Source: Paraburkholderia ribeironis
Lineage (GTDB): Bacteria > Pseudomonadota > Gammaproteobacteria > Burkholderiales > Burkholderiaceae
DNA: 64,000 bases
NCBI RefSeq assembly: GCF_900019265.1
Contig: NZ_CYGX02000031.1
Coordinates: 38,677 to 102,676 of the forward strand
Direction: 5' to 3'
In this document: positions 34,404 to 43,422 of the stretch, piece by piece
Layout: every line of letters begins with the position of its first letter
Numbering within the stretch: the stretch's first letter is position 1
The notes under the pieces: generated by a model
Database searches by the model: none
What the model was told of the DNA's origin: nothing
The model's input: only the letters and a program-made list of their open reading frames with translations
Translations under genes and position numbers: made by a program

Positions 34404-37139
34404 ATGAACGAGGCGACAAACGCAAGACTTCAAGGTGAGTTCGCGGCCTGGTATGCGGTGACCGCGGAGGAGACCGCACAGAAGCTAGGCGTGAATCCGC
34501 AATCGGGCCTGGGTATTCCGGAAGCGGATGAGCGACTTCAAAGGTACGGTCCAAACCGCTTGCCGGAAGCCGGTAAGCAGAGCCTCTTGATGAAGTTTCT
34601 GGGCCAGTTCAACAATATTCTGGTTTATGTCCTGCTAGGCGCCGGCTTTGTCAAACTGATGCTCGGATTGTGGATCGATGCGTCGATCATTCTGGGCGTC
34701 GTCGTCATCAATGCGTTGCTTGGTTTTATCCAGGAAGGCAAAGCCGAGAAGGCGCTGGATTCGATTCGCAATATGTTGTCCGCCGAGGCGAGAACCCTGC
34801 GCGCGAGCGAGACCCGGATGATCGCATCGGACCAGCTCGTGCCGGGCGACGTCGTCCTTCTGGAGTCAGGCGACAAGGTACCCGCCGACCTTCGGTTAAC
34901 CGACGTCAAGAACCTGCGCATGGAGGAGGCAGCGCTAACCGGAGAATCGGTACCGAGCGACAAGTCCGTCACCCCCGTCGCTGCCAATGCGACGGTCGGG
35001 GATCGCCATAGCATGGCCTACTCCGGAACGCTGGTCGTGTCGGGACGTGGCACAGGGCTCGTCGTTGCGACAGGAAGCGAAACCGAGCTCGGGCGCATCA
35101 ATCAGATGCTGGCGGCAGTCAGCTCGCTCGAGACGCCGCTGCTGCGGCAGATCAAGAAATTCGGCTACGCCATTACCGCCGTCATTTTCGTGATCGGCGC
35201 GCTAGTGTTTGCATACGGCCGATGGGTCGAGGGATTGCCGTTCGTCGAAATCTTTCAGGCTGTTGTCGGCATTGCGGTATCGCTCATTCCTGAGGGATTG
35301 CCTGCCATCATCACGATTACGCTCGCCATCGGCGTTCAGCGTATGGCGCAGCGCAACGCGATCATCCGCCGGCTCCCAGCGGTGGAAACGCTGGGTTCCG
35401 TTTCGCGGATCTGCTCGGACAAGACCGGTACCCTGACGCTGATGGAAATGATGGTCGTGTCCGCTGTCACCGCCGAGACCACCTATCAGGTCGAAGGCGA
35501 TGGATATGCACCCGATGGGCAAGTTCTGCGGGATGGCGCACCTGCGCCTCAAGACCCGGTCCTCGACCTGATGGGGCGCGTTTCGATGCTCTGCAACGAC
35601 GCCGAGCTGCGCGAGGAGGAAGGCCTCTGGAAGGTCGAAGGCGATCCGACGGAAGGAGCGCTGTATCCGTTCGCAACCAAGATCGGTCTCGAACGGCAGG
35701 CACAGCAGACGGCTTATCGTCGCGTCGACGCGATTCCCTTCGAGTCCGAACACCGCTTTATGGCGACGCTGAACGAAGCGGCCGACGGCAGCCAGTTTCT
35801 GCTCGTCAAGGGGGCGCCCGAAGTCATCCTCGAGCATTGCGACCGGCAGCAGACCAGCAACGGCCCGCAGCCAATCGATCTCGCCCATTTCCTGAAGGCC
35901 TCGGACCAGTTGGCGGCGCAAGGCGAGCGCGTGCTGGCGCTTGCGTGGCTCGAACATCCGGGTCTGGCGGATAGAAACCTGTCGCCTGCGGATCTCCCGA
36001 AGACGCTCGTTCTGCTGGGGCTGGTCGGTCTGCTCGATCCGCCGCGCAAGGAAGCCATCGAGGCGGTGAAGGAATGCCACGCGGGCGGTATCCGCGTCAC
36101 GATGATCACGGGCGACCACAGGATCACCGCCGCTGCGATTGCGAAGATGCTGGGCATCGGCGACGGCAAGACGGCGCTGACCGGCGTCGAGGTCGAGGCA
36201 ATGGACAACGCGACGCTGCAGGAGGCGGTCCAGAAGGTCGACGTGTTTGCGCGCGCCAGCCCGGAACACAAGCTTCGGCTCGTCAAGGCGATCCAGGCGA
36301 ACAAGCAGGTCGTGGCAATGACGGGCGACGGGGTGAACGATGCGCCGGCCCTCAAGAAGGCCGACATCGGCGTGGCGATGGGCATCAAGGGCACGGAGGT
36401 CACCAAGGAAGCCGCCGAGATGGTGCTTGCCGACGACAACTTCGCGTCGATCACCGCCGCGGTCCGCGAGGGGCGAACGGTCTACAACAACATCGAGAAA
36501 GCGATTCTCTTCATGCTGCCGACCAACGTCGCGCAGGCGGCCGTCATCATGGTGGCGATCCTGGCGGGCTTCACCATGCCGATCACGGCGCCTCAGGTGC
36601 TATGGGTCAACATGGTGACATCGGTCGCGCTGGGTCTTGTGATTTCCTTCGAGCCACACGAACTGGACGTCATGCGCCGTCCACCGGGCGTGGCCGGTCG
36701 TCCCATCCTGACCGGGTTTGGGATCTGGCGGGTGATTTTCGTCGGCTTGAGTCTGCTGGCATTGACGCTGTGGTCGTTCTTCTGGATGAAGGCGCAAGAT
36801 GCGCCGGACGAGCTTGCGCGCACGGTTGCGGTCAACACGCTGACGATCGGCCAGATTTTCTATCTGCTCAATACCCGTTATCTGGTCGATTCCTCGCTGT
36901 CGATCACGGCACATCTCGGCAATCGATATCTGCCGATGGGGATCGTTGCAGTCGTCGTCCTCCAGCTGTTGTTTACCTATGCTTTGCCGCTTCAGGATCT
37001 GTTCGGCACGATGGCCATTCCCCAGCAGATCTGGCCATGGCTGTTCCTCGGCGGCCTGGTGTTCTTCCTCGTCGTCGAGGCCGAGAAATGGGTGATCCGC
37101 AGGTGGCGTGCAGCGAAACCGGCTCTCGCGACGACGTGA
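34404..37139 (+). CDS. P-type (type II, Ca2+/cation) transporting ATPase
   Basis: 911 residues. Cation_ATPase_N domain (VTAEETAQKLGV), A-domain loop LTGESVP, helix 4 VSLIPEGLPAIITITLA with the PEGLP ion site, phosphorylation loop SDKTGTLT with Asp339, nucleotide domain (KGAPEVILEHC), TGDHRIT and the hinge TGDGVNDAPALKKADIGVAMG, then the C-terminal cation domain with helices to the end. The architecture matches PMR1/SERCA-like type IIA or Na/K-like pumps; the ion cannot be fixed by eye. The residue after TLT is Leu-Met rather than the usual Arg/Gln-Asn. It opens a plus-strand run with the Na/Pi transporter and the broken ppk2. Confidence 0.92.
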   Translation: MNEATNARLQGEFAAWYAVTAEETAQKLGVNPQSGLGIPEADERLQRYGPNRLPEAGKQSLLMKFLGQFNNILVYVLLGAGFVKLMLGLWIDASIILGVVVINALLGFIQEGKAEKALDSIRNMLSAEARTLRASETRMIASDQLVPGDVVLLESGDKVPADLRLTDVKNLRMEEAALTGESVPSDKSVTPVAANATVGDRHSMAYSGTLVVSGRGTGLVVATGSETELGRINQMLAAVSSLETPLLRQIKKFGYAITAVIFVIGALVFAYGRWVEGLPFVEIFQAVVGIAVSLIPEGLPAIITITLAIGVQRMAQRNAIIRRLPAVETLGSVSRICSDKTGTLTLMEMMVVSAVTAETTYQVEGDGYAPDGQVLRDGAPAPQDPVLDLMGRVSMLCNDAELREEEGLWKVEGDPTEGALYPFATKIGLERQAQQTAYRRVDAIPFESEHRFMATLNEAADGSQFLLVKGAPEVILEHCDRQQTSNGPQPIDLAHFLKASDQLAAQGERVLALAWLEHPGLADRNLSPADLPKTLVLLGLVGLLDPPRKEAIEAVKECHAGGIRVTMITGDHRITAAAIAKMLGIGDGKTALTGVEVEAMDNATLQEAVQKVDVFARASPEHKLRLVKAIQANKQVVAMTGDGVNDAPALKKADIGVAMGIKGTEVTKEAAEMVLADDNFASITAAVREGRTVYNNIEKAILFMLPTNVAQAAVIMVAILAGFTMPITAPQVLWVNMVTSVALGLVISFEPHELDVMRRPPGVAGRPILTGFGIWRVIFVGLSLLALTLWSFFWMKAQDAPDELARTVAVNTLTIGQIFYLLNTRYLVDSSLSITAHLGNRYLPMGIVAVVVLQLLFTYALPLQDLFGTMAIPQQIWPWLFLGGLVFFLVVEAEKWVIRRWRAAKPALATT

Positions 37140-37250
37140 CCGATGCCGCGTGCAGCGGTCTGACGTTCAGGGCGGGATACCGGAAGGAACAGCAGCCGCC
37201 CGGCGAGGTTGCTGTTCAGGAGTGCGCGCCATGACACGAGGCAGAGCAAG

Positions 37251-38942
37251 ATGACTCCTTATTCCGAGGGACTGGACGCCAGCAGCCTGAATCTGGTCCA
37301 GATGTTCGGGCTGTTGATCGGCGGCCTCGCGCTGTTCCTTCTCGGTCTGGAATTCATGACGGGCGGCCTGAAGGCCATCGCCGGATCGAGACTGCAGGCG
37401 CTGCTCGGCATGCTGACCTCGAACCGGTTTCGCGGGGTGCTGGCCGGTGCCGTCGTCACCGCGCTGCTGAATTCATCGACCATCACCACGGTGCTGATGG
37501 TCGGCTTCGTTTCCGCCGGCTTGATGACCCTGGCGCAGTCGGTGCCCATGATCATGGGCGCGAATATCGGCTCGACGGTCACCGCGCAGATCATCGCCTT
37601 CGACGTTTCGAGGCTGACGCCCTTCATGCTGGCCCTCGGCTTTCTGCTGCACGCGTTCGGGCGACGCGACCTGCTGCGCCAGCTCGGCGCGGTGATTCTC
37701 GGGCTGGGCCTGCTGTTCATGGGCATCCAGTTGATGGGCGACGCGACGCGTCCGCTGCGGACCTTCCAGCCATTCATCGACGCGATGCAGGACATGGAGA
37801 ACCCGCTGCTGGGCATCGTGGTGGGCGCCATCTTCACCGCGGTGGTTCAAAGTTCCGCGGCAACGCTGGCAATCGTGATCGCACTGGGAGCGCAGGGACT
37901 GATGCCGCTCGAAGCCGGCATCGCCCTGATTCTGGGCGCAAACGTAGGCACGTGCGGAACGGCGCTGCTCGCCGCGATCGGCAAATCGGCGGAGGCGCTG
38001 CAGGTCGGCGTGGTGCATCTCATCTTCAATGTCGTGGGTGTGCTGTTCTGGGTGTTCTTCATTCCGCAGATGGCGGACCTGGTCCGGCATATTTCGCCGT
38101 CTTACCCTGAACTGCAAGGGCTGGCGAGACTGGCGGCCGAAACGCCGCGCCAGGTCGCCAACACCCACACGATATTCAGCGTGGCCAGCACACTGATTCT
38201 GATCTGGTTCACCGGTCCGATCGCGCGGCTTGCCCAGCTCATCGTGCCGAAGCGGGCACAGGAAGCCAAACGGGCAGGCGATCCAATCTATCTGGACGAA
38301 TCGTCCCTGACAGCGCCCTCGCTTGGGCTGCAGCGGGTACGACTCGAGCTGACGCGGCTGGGTCAACTGGTTCTGGAGGTCGTTCGCAGCGGCTCGAACA
38401 TGGTCTCTACCGGAACGATCGAGCAGATCAACTTTCTGCTAGATCAGGACAAGGAAACTGACCGGCTAGCCGCCGAGATTCTCCACTATATCGGCCTGTT
38501 GTCGCAGGTAGAGCACTCCGAGGAGGAAGGCCAGCAGATGGTCCGGTTCACGCAGATCGCGTCCAACCTGGAAAGCATCAGCGGCGTGGTCGGAACCAAT
38601 CTGGTGTCGGTCAGCCAGCAAAGGCTGACGCACCAGCTCGACCTCGCGCGATTGCGCGATGAGGCGACGGTGCAGTTCGTGGATACCGTGATCCGGAATC
38701 TCGAACAGGCCATCGGAACCATCGCCGATCCCGAGGCGAGCGAAGCGGCTCAGGTCATCGCGTCGAAGGCGCAGATCGAAAACCTGGCGGCGACGGCGCG
38801 CCAGGTCGTGCTGGCGAAACTGCAACTGGCGGACAAATCCGACGTGCTGAGTTTCCGGCTGGCCATGGACCTGATCGAACAGTGCAGGCAGATTGCGCAA
38901 TTTGCGAGAGCGATAGCGAAGACCGCGGAAGATTTCCGCTAG
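37251..38942 (+). CDS. Na+/phosphate cotransporter (PNaS family) with PhoU-like tail
   Basis: 563 residues. Two inverted transporter repeats carry the LLNSSTITTVLMVGF and VVQSSAATLAIVIALG signatures (QSS-type motifs) with MIMGANIGSTVTAQ and LILGANVGTCGTALL. The soluble C-terminal third (~360-563) is helical and resembles PhoU. AlphaFold-independent features fix nothing on stoichiometry. The ATG at 37251 has GAGG 10 bases upstream; an earlier ATG at 37209 lies in unrelated sequence. It probably imports or balances phosphate and lies between a cation pump and a polyphosphate kinase gene. Confidence 0.9.
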   Translation: MTPYSEGLDASSLNLVQMFGLLIGGLALFLLGLEFMTGGLKAIAGSRLQALLGMLTSNRFRGVLAGAVVTALLNSSTITTVLMVGFVSAGLMTLAQSVPMIMGANIGSTVTAQIIAFDVSRLTPFMLALGFLLHAFGRRDLLRQLGAVILGLGLLFMGIQLMGDATRPLRTFQPFIDAMQDMENPLLGIVVGAIFTAVVQSSAATLAIVIALGAQGLMPLEAGIALILGANVGTCGTALLAAIGKSAEALQVGVVHLIFNVVGVLFWVFFIPQMADLVRHISPSYPELQGLARLAAETPRQVANTHTIFSVASTLILIWFTGPIARLAQLIVPKRAQEAKRAGDPIYLDESSLTAPSLGLQRVRLELTRLGQLVLEVVRSGSNMVSTGTIEQINFLLDQDKETDRLAAEILHYIGLLSQVEHSEEEGQQMVRFTQIASNLESISGVVGTNLVSVSQQRLTHQLDLARLRDEATVQFVDTVIRNLEQAIGTIADPEASEAAQVIASKAQIENLAATARQVVLAKLQLADKSDVLSFRLAMDLIEQCRQIAQFARAIAKTAEDFR

Positions 38943-38965
38943 TACCTTCAGTCGATGGTGAAATC

Positions 38966-39803
38966 ATGGGCCAGAAAAAAGACACGAAGTCCAGCCGGCG
39001 CGAAATTCCACGGTCGGCGGCAAAGACAAAGCTCTCGCGGCAGGAGTATGAAGCGAAAATGGCCGAGCTCCATGTTGAGCTGGTGAATCTGCAGTTCTGG
39101 GTGAAGCATACGGGCGCGCGGGTCATCGTGATCTTCGAAGGGCGGGACGCGGCTGGCTGGCAAGGGCGGCGTGATCAAGCGGCTCACTGAGCGCGTCAGT
39201 CCGCGCGTGTTCCGTGTCGTCGCACTGCCGGCGCCGTCGGAACGGGAGCGCACGCAGATCTATTTTCAGCGCTACTTCGAGCATTTGCCTGCGGGCGGGG
39301 AGATCGTGATTTTCGACCGAAGCTGGTACAACCGCGCGGGAGTCGAGAAGGTCATGGGCTTTTGCACGGACGACCAGTATTACCGCTTCCTCAAACTCTG
39401 TCCGGCATGGGAAAAGGACATCATCGATGCCGGCGTCACCCTGATCAAATACTGGTTCGAAGTCAGCAAGGAAGAGCAGACCCGCCGGTTCTCGCAGCGC
39501 ATTATCGACGGTCGCAAAACCTGGAAGCTGAGTCCTATGGATCTGGAGTCGCACAGGCGCTGGTACGACTACTCGCGTGCGCGTGATGCGATGTTCGCGG
39601 CCACCGACACGAAAACATCGCCATGGTACGTGGTCGAAGCGAACGACAAGCGGCGCGCACGATTGAACTGCATCGCGCATTTTCTGAGCCTCATCCCTTA
39701 TGAACACATAGAACGCCCCAAAATCGATCTTCCCCCGAGGCAAAAGGCGAAAGGGTACCGGGAGCCCAATTACCCCTATAACCGGATTCCGGAAAAGTAC
39801 TGA
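38966..39803 (+). pseudogene. ppk2: Polyphosphate kinase 2, frameshifted in the Walker A motif
   Basis: The first frame (from ATG 38966) gives MGQKKDTKSS through VIVIFEGRDAAG and then runs out of frame. The second frame picks up at GVIKRLTERVSPRVFRVVALPAPSE and continues to the normal end, including the Walker B FDRSWYNRAGVEKVMGF. The expected join GRDAAGKGGVIKR is broken by an extra TGGC (39154-39161 reads TGGCTGGC). Removing four bases restores a full-length PPK2 of about 277 residues. PPK2 transfers phosphate between polyphosphate and nucleotides. No other damage is seen, so the mutation is recent, phase-variable or a sequencing error. Confidence 0.85.
39154..39161 (+). repeat. 4-bp tandem duplication causing the ppk2 frameshift
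   Basis: TGGC-TGGC sits where related genes need a single copy to encode Gly-Lys of Walker A. It shifts the frame by +1. Confidence 0.85.
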
Positions 39804-39892
39804 CCGGTCGGGGTTGAGCGATATTTCCGGACCCAGCTCGGCGTGCGTGGTTTCGACGATGCGACGTCACGAGGCATGGCCGCGCCCACCCC

Positions 39893-40999
39893 TCAGAACT
39901 TCGTCTGGATACCCAAACGTCCCACGAACTGATGATTGCTGCTGGACGGCCCGAACGTCCCGCAGATGGCCGCGTTCGCCCCCTCGTTCGCAATCTGGTA
40001 CGAGGTTTCCGCGTAGACCAACGTGCGCTTCGACAGGCTGTACTGCGCCACGGCGTTCACCTGGTGCGCGTGGTTGTTGTCGACGCCCGCATTGCCCCAC
40101 ATGTACATATAGTTCGCACCCAGCGCGAAAGCGGGTGTCATGCGATACGTACTGCCCGCCTCCACCATGTTGACGGCTGCACCGTTGTGAGTGTTGCGCG
40201 TGTTGGTATAGAGCAAGGTCAACAGCGCGTTGCCAAGCGCGTAGCGCGCGCCTGCGCCCCAGTTCCGGATGCTGTCGCCTTCCAGCACTGCGTATTTGAC
40301 ATTCGTATACGCCGCGCCTACGGCCAGCGGCCCCTTCGCGTAGCTGATGCCGTAGCTCGTTGCGCTGTTCTGGCTAAAGTTGCCTGCAGTCCCGCCGAAA
40401 GCGTACAGCCCGCCGAACTTGAAACCGCTGTAGTCGGCCGAAGTGTACTTCACCGAATTCGCTAGCGACTCGGAGCCGTTCATATGGTCGAAATCGTATG
40501 CCTCGTTCGGTGGCGAATCGGGCAAAGCCAGACCGGCGAACGGACCATCCCGGAAATTGTAGAGCCCGCCCACGTAGAGCGCGGAGTCCGCGCCCACGTC
40601 GGCGAGCAGCGTGTCGACCATGAAGTCCTGCTGACGACCCATCGTCACACTGCCATAGCGTTCGCTGGAAAGGCCCATCCATGCCTCGCGTGCGAACAAG
40701 CCGCCGCTCGTCACAGAACTGTTGCTGGGCGAGGAGATGATCGAACCGTTCCCAAGCGAGAACTGGTTGACGAGGCGGAATGTCGCCTTCAATCCGCCAC
40801 CCAGGTCCTCCGTACCCTTGAACCCAAAAATGTTCGGCACGGCAATGCCGTCTGCCATCTGCCAGTTCGACTTGCCACCCTGATTGCTGATGTACGACAC
40901 ACCCGCATCCAGCAAGCCGAAAATCTCGACGCTGCTCTGCGCGTGCGCGACCGGCACTGCGAAGCCAATAGCTACAGCGAGCGCACATTTGTTCTTCAT
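39893..40999 (-). CDS. Gram-negative porin, upstream partner of the aromatic island
   Basis: 368 residues. Signal peptide MKNKCALAVAIGFAVPVAHA, then QSSVEIFGLLDAGVSYISN, FGFKGTEDLGGGLKATFRL, REAWMGLSSERYGSVTMGRQQDF and a final strand ending in Phe (GRLGIQTKF). GGAGA precedes the ATG. It follows the cyclase gene on the same strand by 115 bp and could be its cotranscribed uptake channel. Confidence 0.92.
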   Translation of the reverse strand: MKNKCALAVAIGFAVPVAHAQSSVEIFGLLDAGVSYISNQGGKSNWQMADGIAVPNIFGFKGTEDLGGGLKATFRLVNQFSLGNGSIISSPSNSSVTSGGLFAREAWMGLSSERYGSVTMGRQQDFMVDTLLADVGADSALYVGGLYNFRDGPFAGLALPDSPPNEAYDFDHMNGSESLANSVKYTSADYSGFKFGGLYAFGGTAGNFSQNSATSYGISYAKGPLAVGAAYTNVKYAVLEGDSIRNWGAGARYALGNALLTLLYTNTRNTHNGAAVNMVEAGSTYRMTPAFALGANYMYMWGNAGVDNNHAHQVNAVAQYSLSKRTLVYAETSYQIANEGANAAICGTFGPSSSNHQFVGRLGIQTKF

Positions 41000-41113
41000 T
41001 GACAATCTCCGCTGTACGATCATGATTCGTTCTACGAATTACTTATTGCGCGGTTGCCCATTGGCAACACAATGAGGTGCACCCGCGCTCCGATATGAAG
41101 CGCGGTGGACCGC

Positions 41114-41893
41114 CTACTCCTGCACCAGCGCGAGAACGCGCAGCGGGCTGCCCGAACCGGCCTGGATCTTTAGCGGCGCCGCCACGATGACCGCTCCCGT
41201 AGCGGGCAACTGCTCCAGATTCTTCAGGCACTGCAGGCCATAGCGGTTCGATCCGTGCATCAGCGTGTGGCACGGATACGGCACGGGCCACGCGTAAGAC
41301 TGACCCGCGTCGGTATTGATCGTCTCGACGCCGAAGCCGTGCACGTTGCGTTCGGCAATCAGCCATTCCACTGCCTCTTGCGTCGGCCCCGGCGTATGCG
41401 CGCCGTCATCGCGCAGGTTCAGGAACGCCGCGGGATCGGTGCGTTTCGACCAGTCCGAACGCAGCAGCACCCAGGAGCCGGCCGGGATGCGGCCATGCTT
41501 CGCTTCCCATGCTTCGAGGAACGTCACGGTCAGCAGCCAGTCCGGATTGGCCGAGACTTCCGCGCTCGCGTCGATCACGACCGCTGGCGCAATGAAGTTC
41601 TTCACGTCGATCGTATCGACGGAGTTCTGTGCGTGGTCCTTGCCTGTAACCCAGTGCACCGGGGCATCGAAGTGCGTGCCGGTATGTTCGCCGCAGGAAA
41701 AATTATTCCAGTACCAACCCGGACCTTGCTCGTCGTACTGGCTGATCTTCTCCATTTTGAATGCCCAGACCTGGCCGAACTGCGGCGGCAGTTGCAGGGC
41801 CGGAAATTCCGGCGACAGCGTTTGCGTCAGGTCCACGACTCGCACGCGGCCGCTCGCCAGATCGATGCTCAGTTGTTCCAGACTGCTCGTCAT
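41114..41893 (-). CDS. Cyclase-family metal hydrolase, isatin hydrolase-like
   Basis: 259 residues, PF04199 fold shared by kynurenine formamidase and isatin hydrolase. The metal site is His70-x3-His74-x-Asp76 (CGEHTGTHFDAPVHW). Flanking features, VTGKD, VIDASAEV, WVLLRSDWSKR, GVETINTDAGQ and PLKIQAGSGSPLRVLAL, are those I associate with isatin hydrolases, which open isatin to isatinate (2-aminophenylglyoxylate) with manganese. The ATG at 41893 has GGAG upstream. It is divergent from the MarR gene, and its promoter shares three sequence blocks with the iorA promoter. The isatin substrate is inferred; other cyclic amides or lactones are possible. Confidence 0.75.
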   Translation of the reverse strand: MTSSLEQLSIDLASGRVRVVDLTQTLSPEFPALQLPPQFGQVWAFKMEKISQYDEQGPGWYWNNFSCGEHTGTHFDAPVHWVTGKDHAQNSVDTIDVKNFIAPAVVIDASAEVSANPDWLLTVTFLEAWEAKHGRIPAGSWVLLRSDWSKRTDPAAFLNLRDDGAHTPGPTQEAVEWLIAERNVHGFGVETINTDAGQSYAWPVPYPCHTLMHGSNRYGLQCLKNLEQLPATGAVIVAAPLKIQAGSGSPLRVLALVQE

Positions 41894-42053
41894 GTTGTGC
41901 TCCGTTCTTGACTCAACCCTCATACCCGCACGATACGGTTCGCCGCATCGCGTCTCATGCCCTGCCCGTTCACAGACGGAACGGCATTGCGGTGCTACCC
42001 CGCCACGTCACGACGATTCGCGACTGCCCGCAAGAACGTCGTAGTGCGATCCA

Positions 42054-42095
42054 ATTATCTTTAGGTATAAATTAATTCATAATCATGGTTAACCC
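42054..42095 (-). promoter_or_regulatory. Promoter of the isatin-hydrolase-like gene with embedded dyad
   Basis: On the minus strand: GGGTTAAC (42088-42095), TATGAATT (42074-42081), dyad TTTATACCTAAA (42060-42071) and -10 GATAAT (42054-42059). The dyad sits in the spacer between a weak -35 and the -10. The same blocks in the same order occur upstream of iorA. Confidence 0.55.
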
Positions 42096-42118
42096 CTTTT
42101 CCGCTTGTGGCCATGCAA

Positions 42119-42136
42119 GGTGGCGGGTCCGCCACC
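42119..42136. promoter_or_regulatory. Perfect 8-bp inverted repeat upstream of marR
   Basis: GGTGGCGG-GT-CCGCCACC, 59 bases before the marR start. The 2-bp centre suits a dimeric protein site better than a hairpin; MarR autoregulation is a fair guess. The 300-bp region 41894-42195 also holds the cyclase promoter and an AT-rich patch. Confidence 0.5.
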
Positions 42137-42195
42137 ATGGTATGTTTCCGTTTCAACAGGCGCAGCCCCTCTTCGATTGCAGGTGTTTTCCACGT

Positions 42196-42645
42196 ATGAG
42201 CCTTTCTCCAGTCAGCAGCTTTGTCGACAACTACACCCCCGCGTTGCTCGCACAGGTCAGTCAGCTGATCTCCAGCGAATTTCATGTCATCGTCCAGGCA
42301 GCAGGTTTCGAAGTTTCCGACTGGCGTGTGCTGTCCACGCTGTCGGACGGCAAGGCGGTCAGCATCGGCCACCTCGCGCAGGTCTCCGTGACGAAGCAGC
42401 CGACCGTTACGCGCCTGCTCGACCGGATGGAAGCGCAGGGCTGCGTCAAGCGCATCCCGCACGAGACCGACCGGCGCATCACGCTGGTACGTATTACGCC
42501 TCAAGGACAAAAGCTCGTTTCCGCACTCATCAAGCAGGCCAAGGCGCACGAAGACCGTGTGCTGGCGCCGCTCGGCAAGCAGAAGGCCGAGGAACTGAAG
42601 GCCACTTTGCGTCTTCTCATCGAACTGCATCGCCCACCGGCCTGA
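42196..42645 (+). CDS. MarR-family transcriptional regulator
   Basis: 149 residues, winged helix: FVDNYTPALLAQVSQLISSEFH, the DWRVLSTLSDGKAVSIGHLAQVSVTKQPTVTRLLDRMEAQG helix-turn-helix and the ETDRRITLVRITPQGQKL wing. The ATG at 42196 matches the usual MarR length. It is placed between the cyclase gene (divergent) and the catabolic operon (convergent), so control of this island is likely. MarR ligands are often the aromatic substrate or its CoA ester. Confidence 0.87.
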   Translation: MSLSPVSSFVDNYTPALLAQVSQLISSEFHVIVQAAGFEVSDWRVLSTLSDGKAVSIGHLAQVSVTKQPTVTRLLDRMEAQGCVKRIPHETDRRITLVRITPQGQKLVSALIKQAKAHEDRVLAPLGKQKAEELKATLRLLIELHRPPA

Positions 42646-42666
42646 CCCGCGCGCAGCAGATTCGCG

Positions 42667-43335
42667 TCAGGCCGCCTTCGGCCTGCGCATCCTGAACTTC
42701 GCCGCCTCGCCAATCTCGAAGTAGTCGGCCGTGCCGCCGCCACGCATGATCGGGCGCGCGGCCGCCGTCACGTACACACCATCGTCGAGCAACGCACGCG
42801 TAATGTGCACGCCGACGACCTCGCCGGTCACCATCCATGTGTCCAGCGCGCTGCCGTCTGCGGCGCGCAACTGCATCACGTCGCACACCCGGCACTCGAA
42901 TGACACCGGGCTTTGCGCGACGCGCGGCACCGACACAACGCGCGAGGGCGCCGCATCGAGACCGGCGAGCGCGAACTCGTCGATTTCGGCAGCCACCGCC
43001 GTGCTCGTCACGTTCATGGGCTCGGCCAGATCGCGCGTGACGATGTTCCAGACGAACTCGCCGGTCTGCTGCGCGTTGCGCACCGTGTCTTTGAACCCCA
43101 CGCTCGAGAACGCAAGGATCGGCGGCGCGTAGTTGAAGACGCTAAAGAAGCTGTATGGCGCGAGATTCAGCGTGCCGTCCGCGCTGCGCGTGGAGATCCA
43201 ACCGATCGGACGCGGCCCGACGATCGCGCCGAGTGGATCGTGCGCGAGGCCATGGCCGCGCGTGGGCTCGTAGAAGTGCAGGTCGTCGCATGCGGCGAGC
43301 GGCACTGCGAGTGTTATGGACGAGTTAGCGCTCAT
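42667..43335 (-). CDS. Flavin reductase-like FMN-binding protein
   Basis: 222 residues, split-barrel flavin reductase fold: GPRPIGWISTRSADGTLNLAPYSFFSVFNYAPPILAFSS followed by DTVRNAQQTGEFVWNIV, typical of the FMN-binding reductase family. It is the last gene of the aromatic operon and its start overlaps the stop of a short upstream frame (ATGA). It may supply reduced flavin to the operon's monooxygenase or act as an independent reductase. Confidence 0.83.
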   Translation of the reverse strand: MSANSSITLAVPLAACDDLHFYEPTRGHGLAHDPLGAIVGPRPIGWISTRSADGTLNLAPYSFFSVFNYAPPILAFSSVGFKDTVRNAQQTGEFVWNIVTRDLAEPMNVTSTAVAAEIDEFALAGLDAAPSRVVSVPRVAQSPVSFECRVCDVMQLRAADGSALDTWMVTGEVVGVHITRALLDDGVYVTAAARPIMRGGGTADYFEIGEAAKFRMRRPKAA

Positions 43336-43415
43336 GTCAGGAAGGAAGTCACAATGTCACGCAGCGTCTTCGCCACGCGCGGATCACGGGCATAGCCACT
43401 CGTACGGGCAACCAT
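43332..43415 (-). CDS. 27-codon frame coupled to the flavin reductase; possible gene remnant
   Basis: MVARTSGYARDPRVAKTLRD followed by IVTSFLT and a stop that overlaps the flavin reductase ATG (ATGA). It fills the gap between two operon genes. The peptide resembles the C-terminal end of a larger enzyme; the same frame runs back into the maleate isomerase gene without sensible sequence. Either a leader peptide or the residue of a deleted gene. Ribosome site weak. Confidence 0.3.
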   Translation of the reverse strand: MVARTSGYARDPRVAKTLRDIVTSFLT

Positions 43416-43422
43416 GTCGTGC

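Noticed and set aside
33871..34554. A 227-codon minus-strand gene between the GST and ATPase genes
   Set aside because: Apart from one hydrophobic stretch the sequence is not protein-like, and it overlaps both flanking genes; noted only as a possible remnant.
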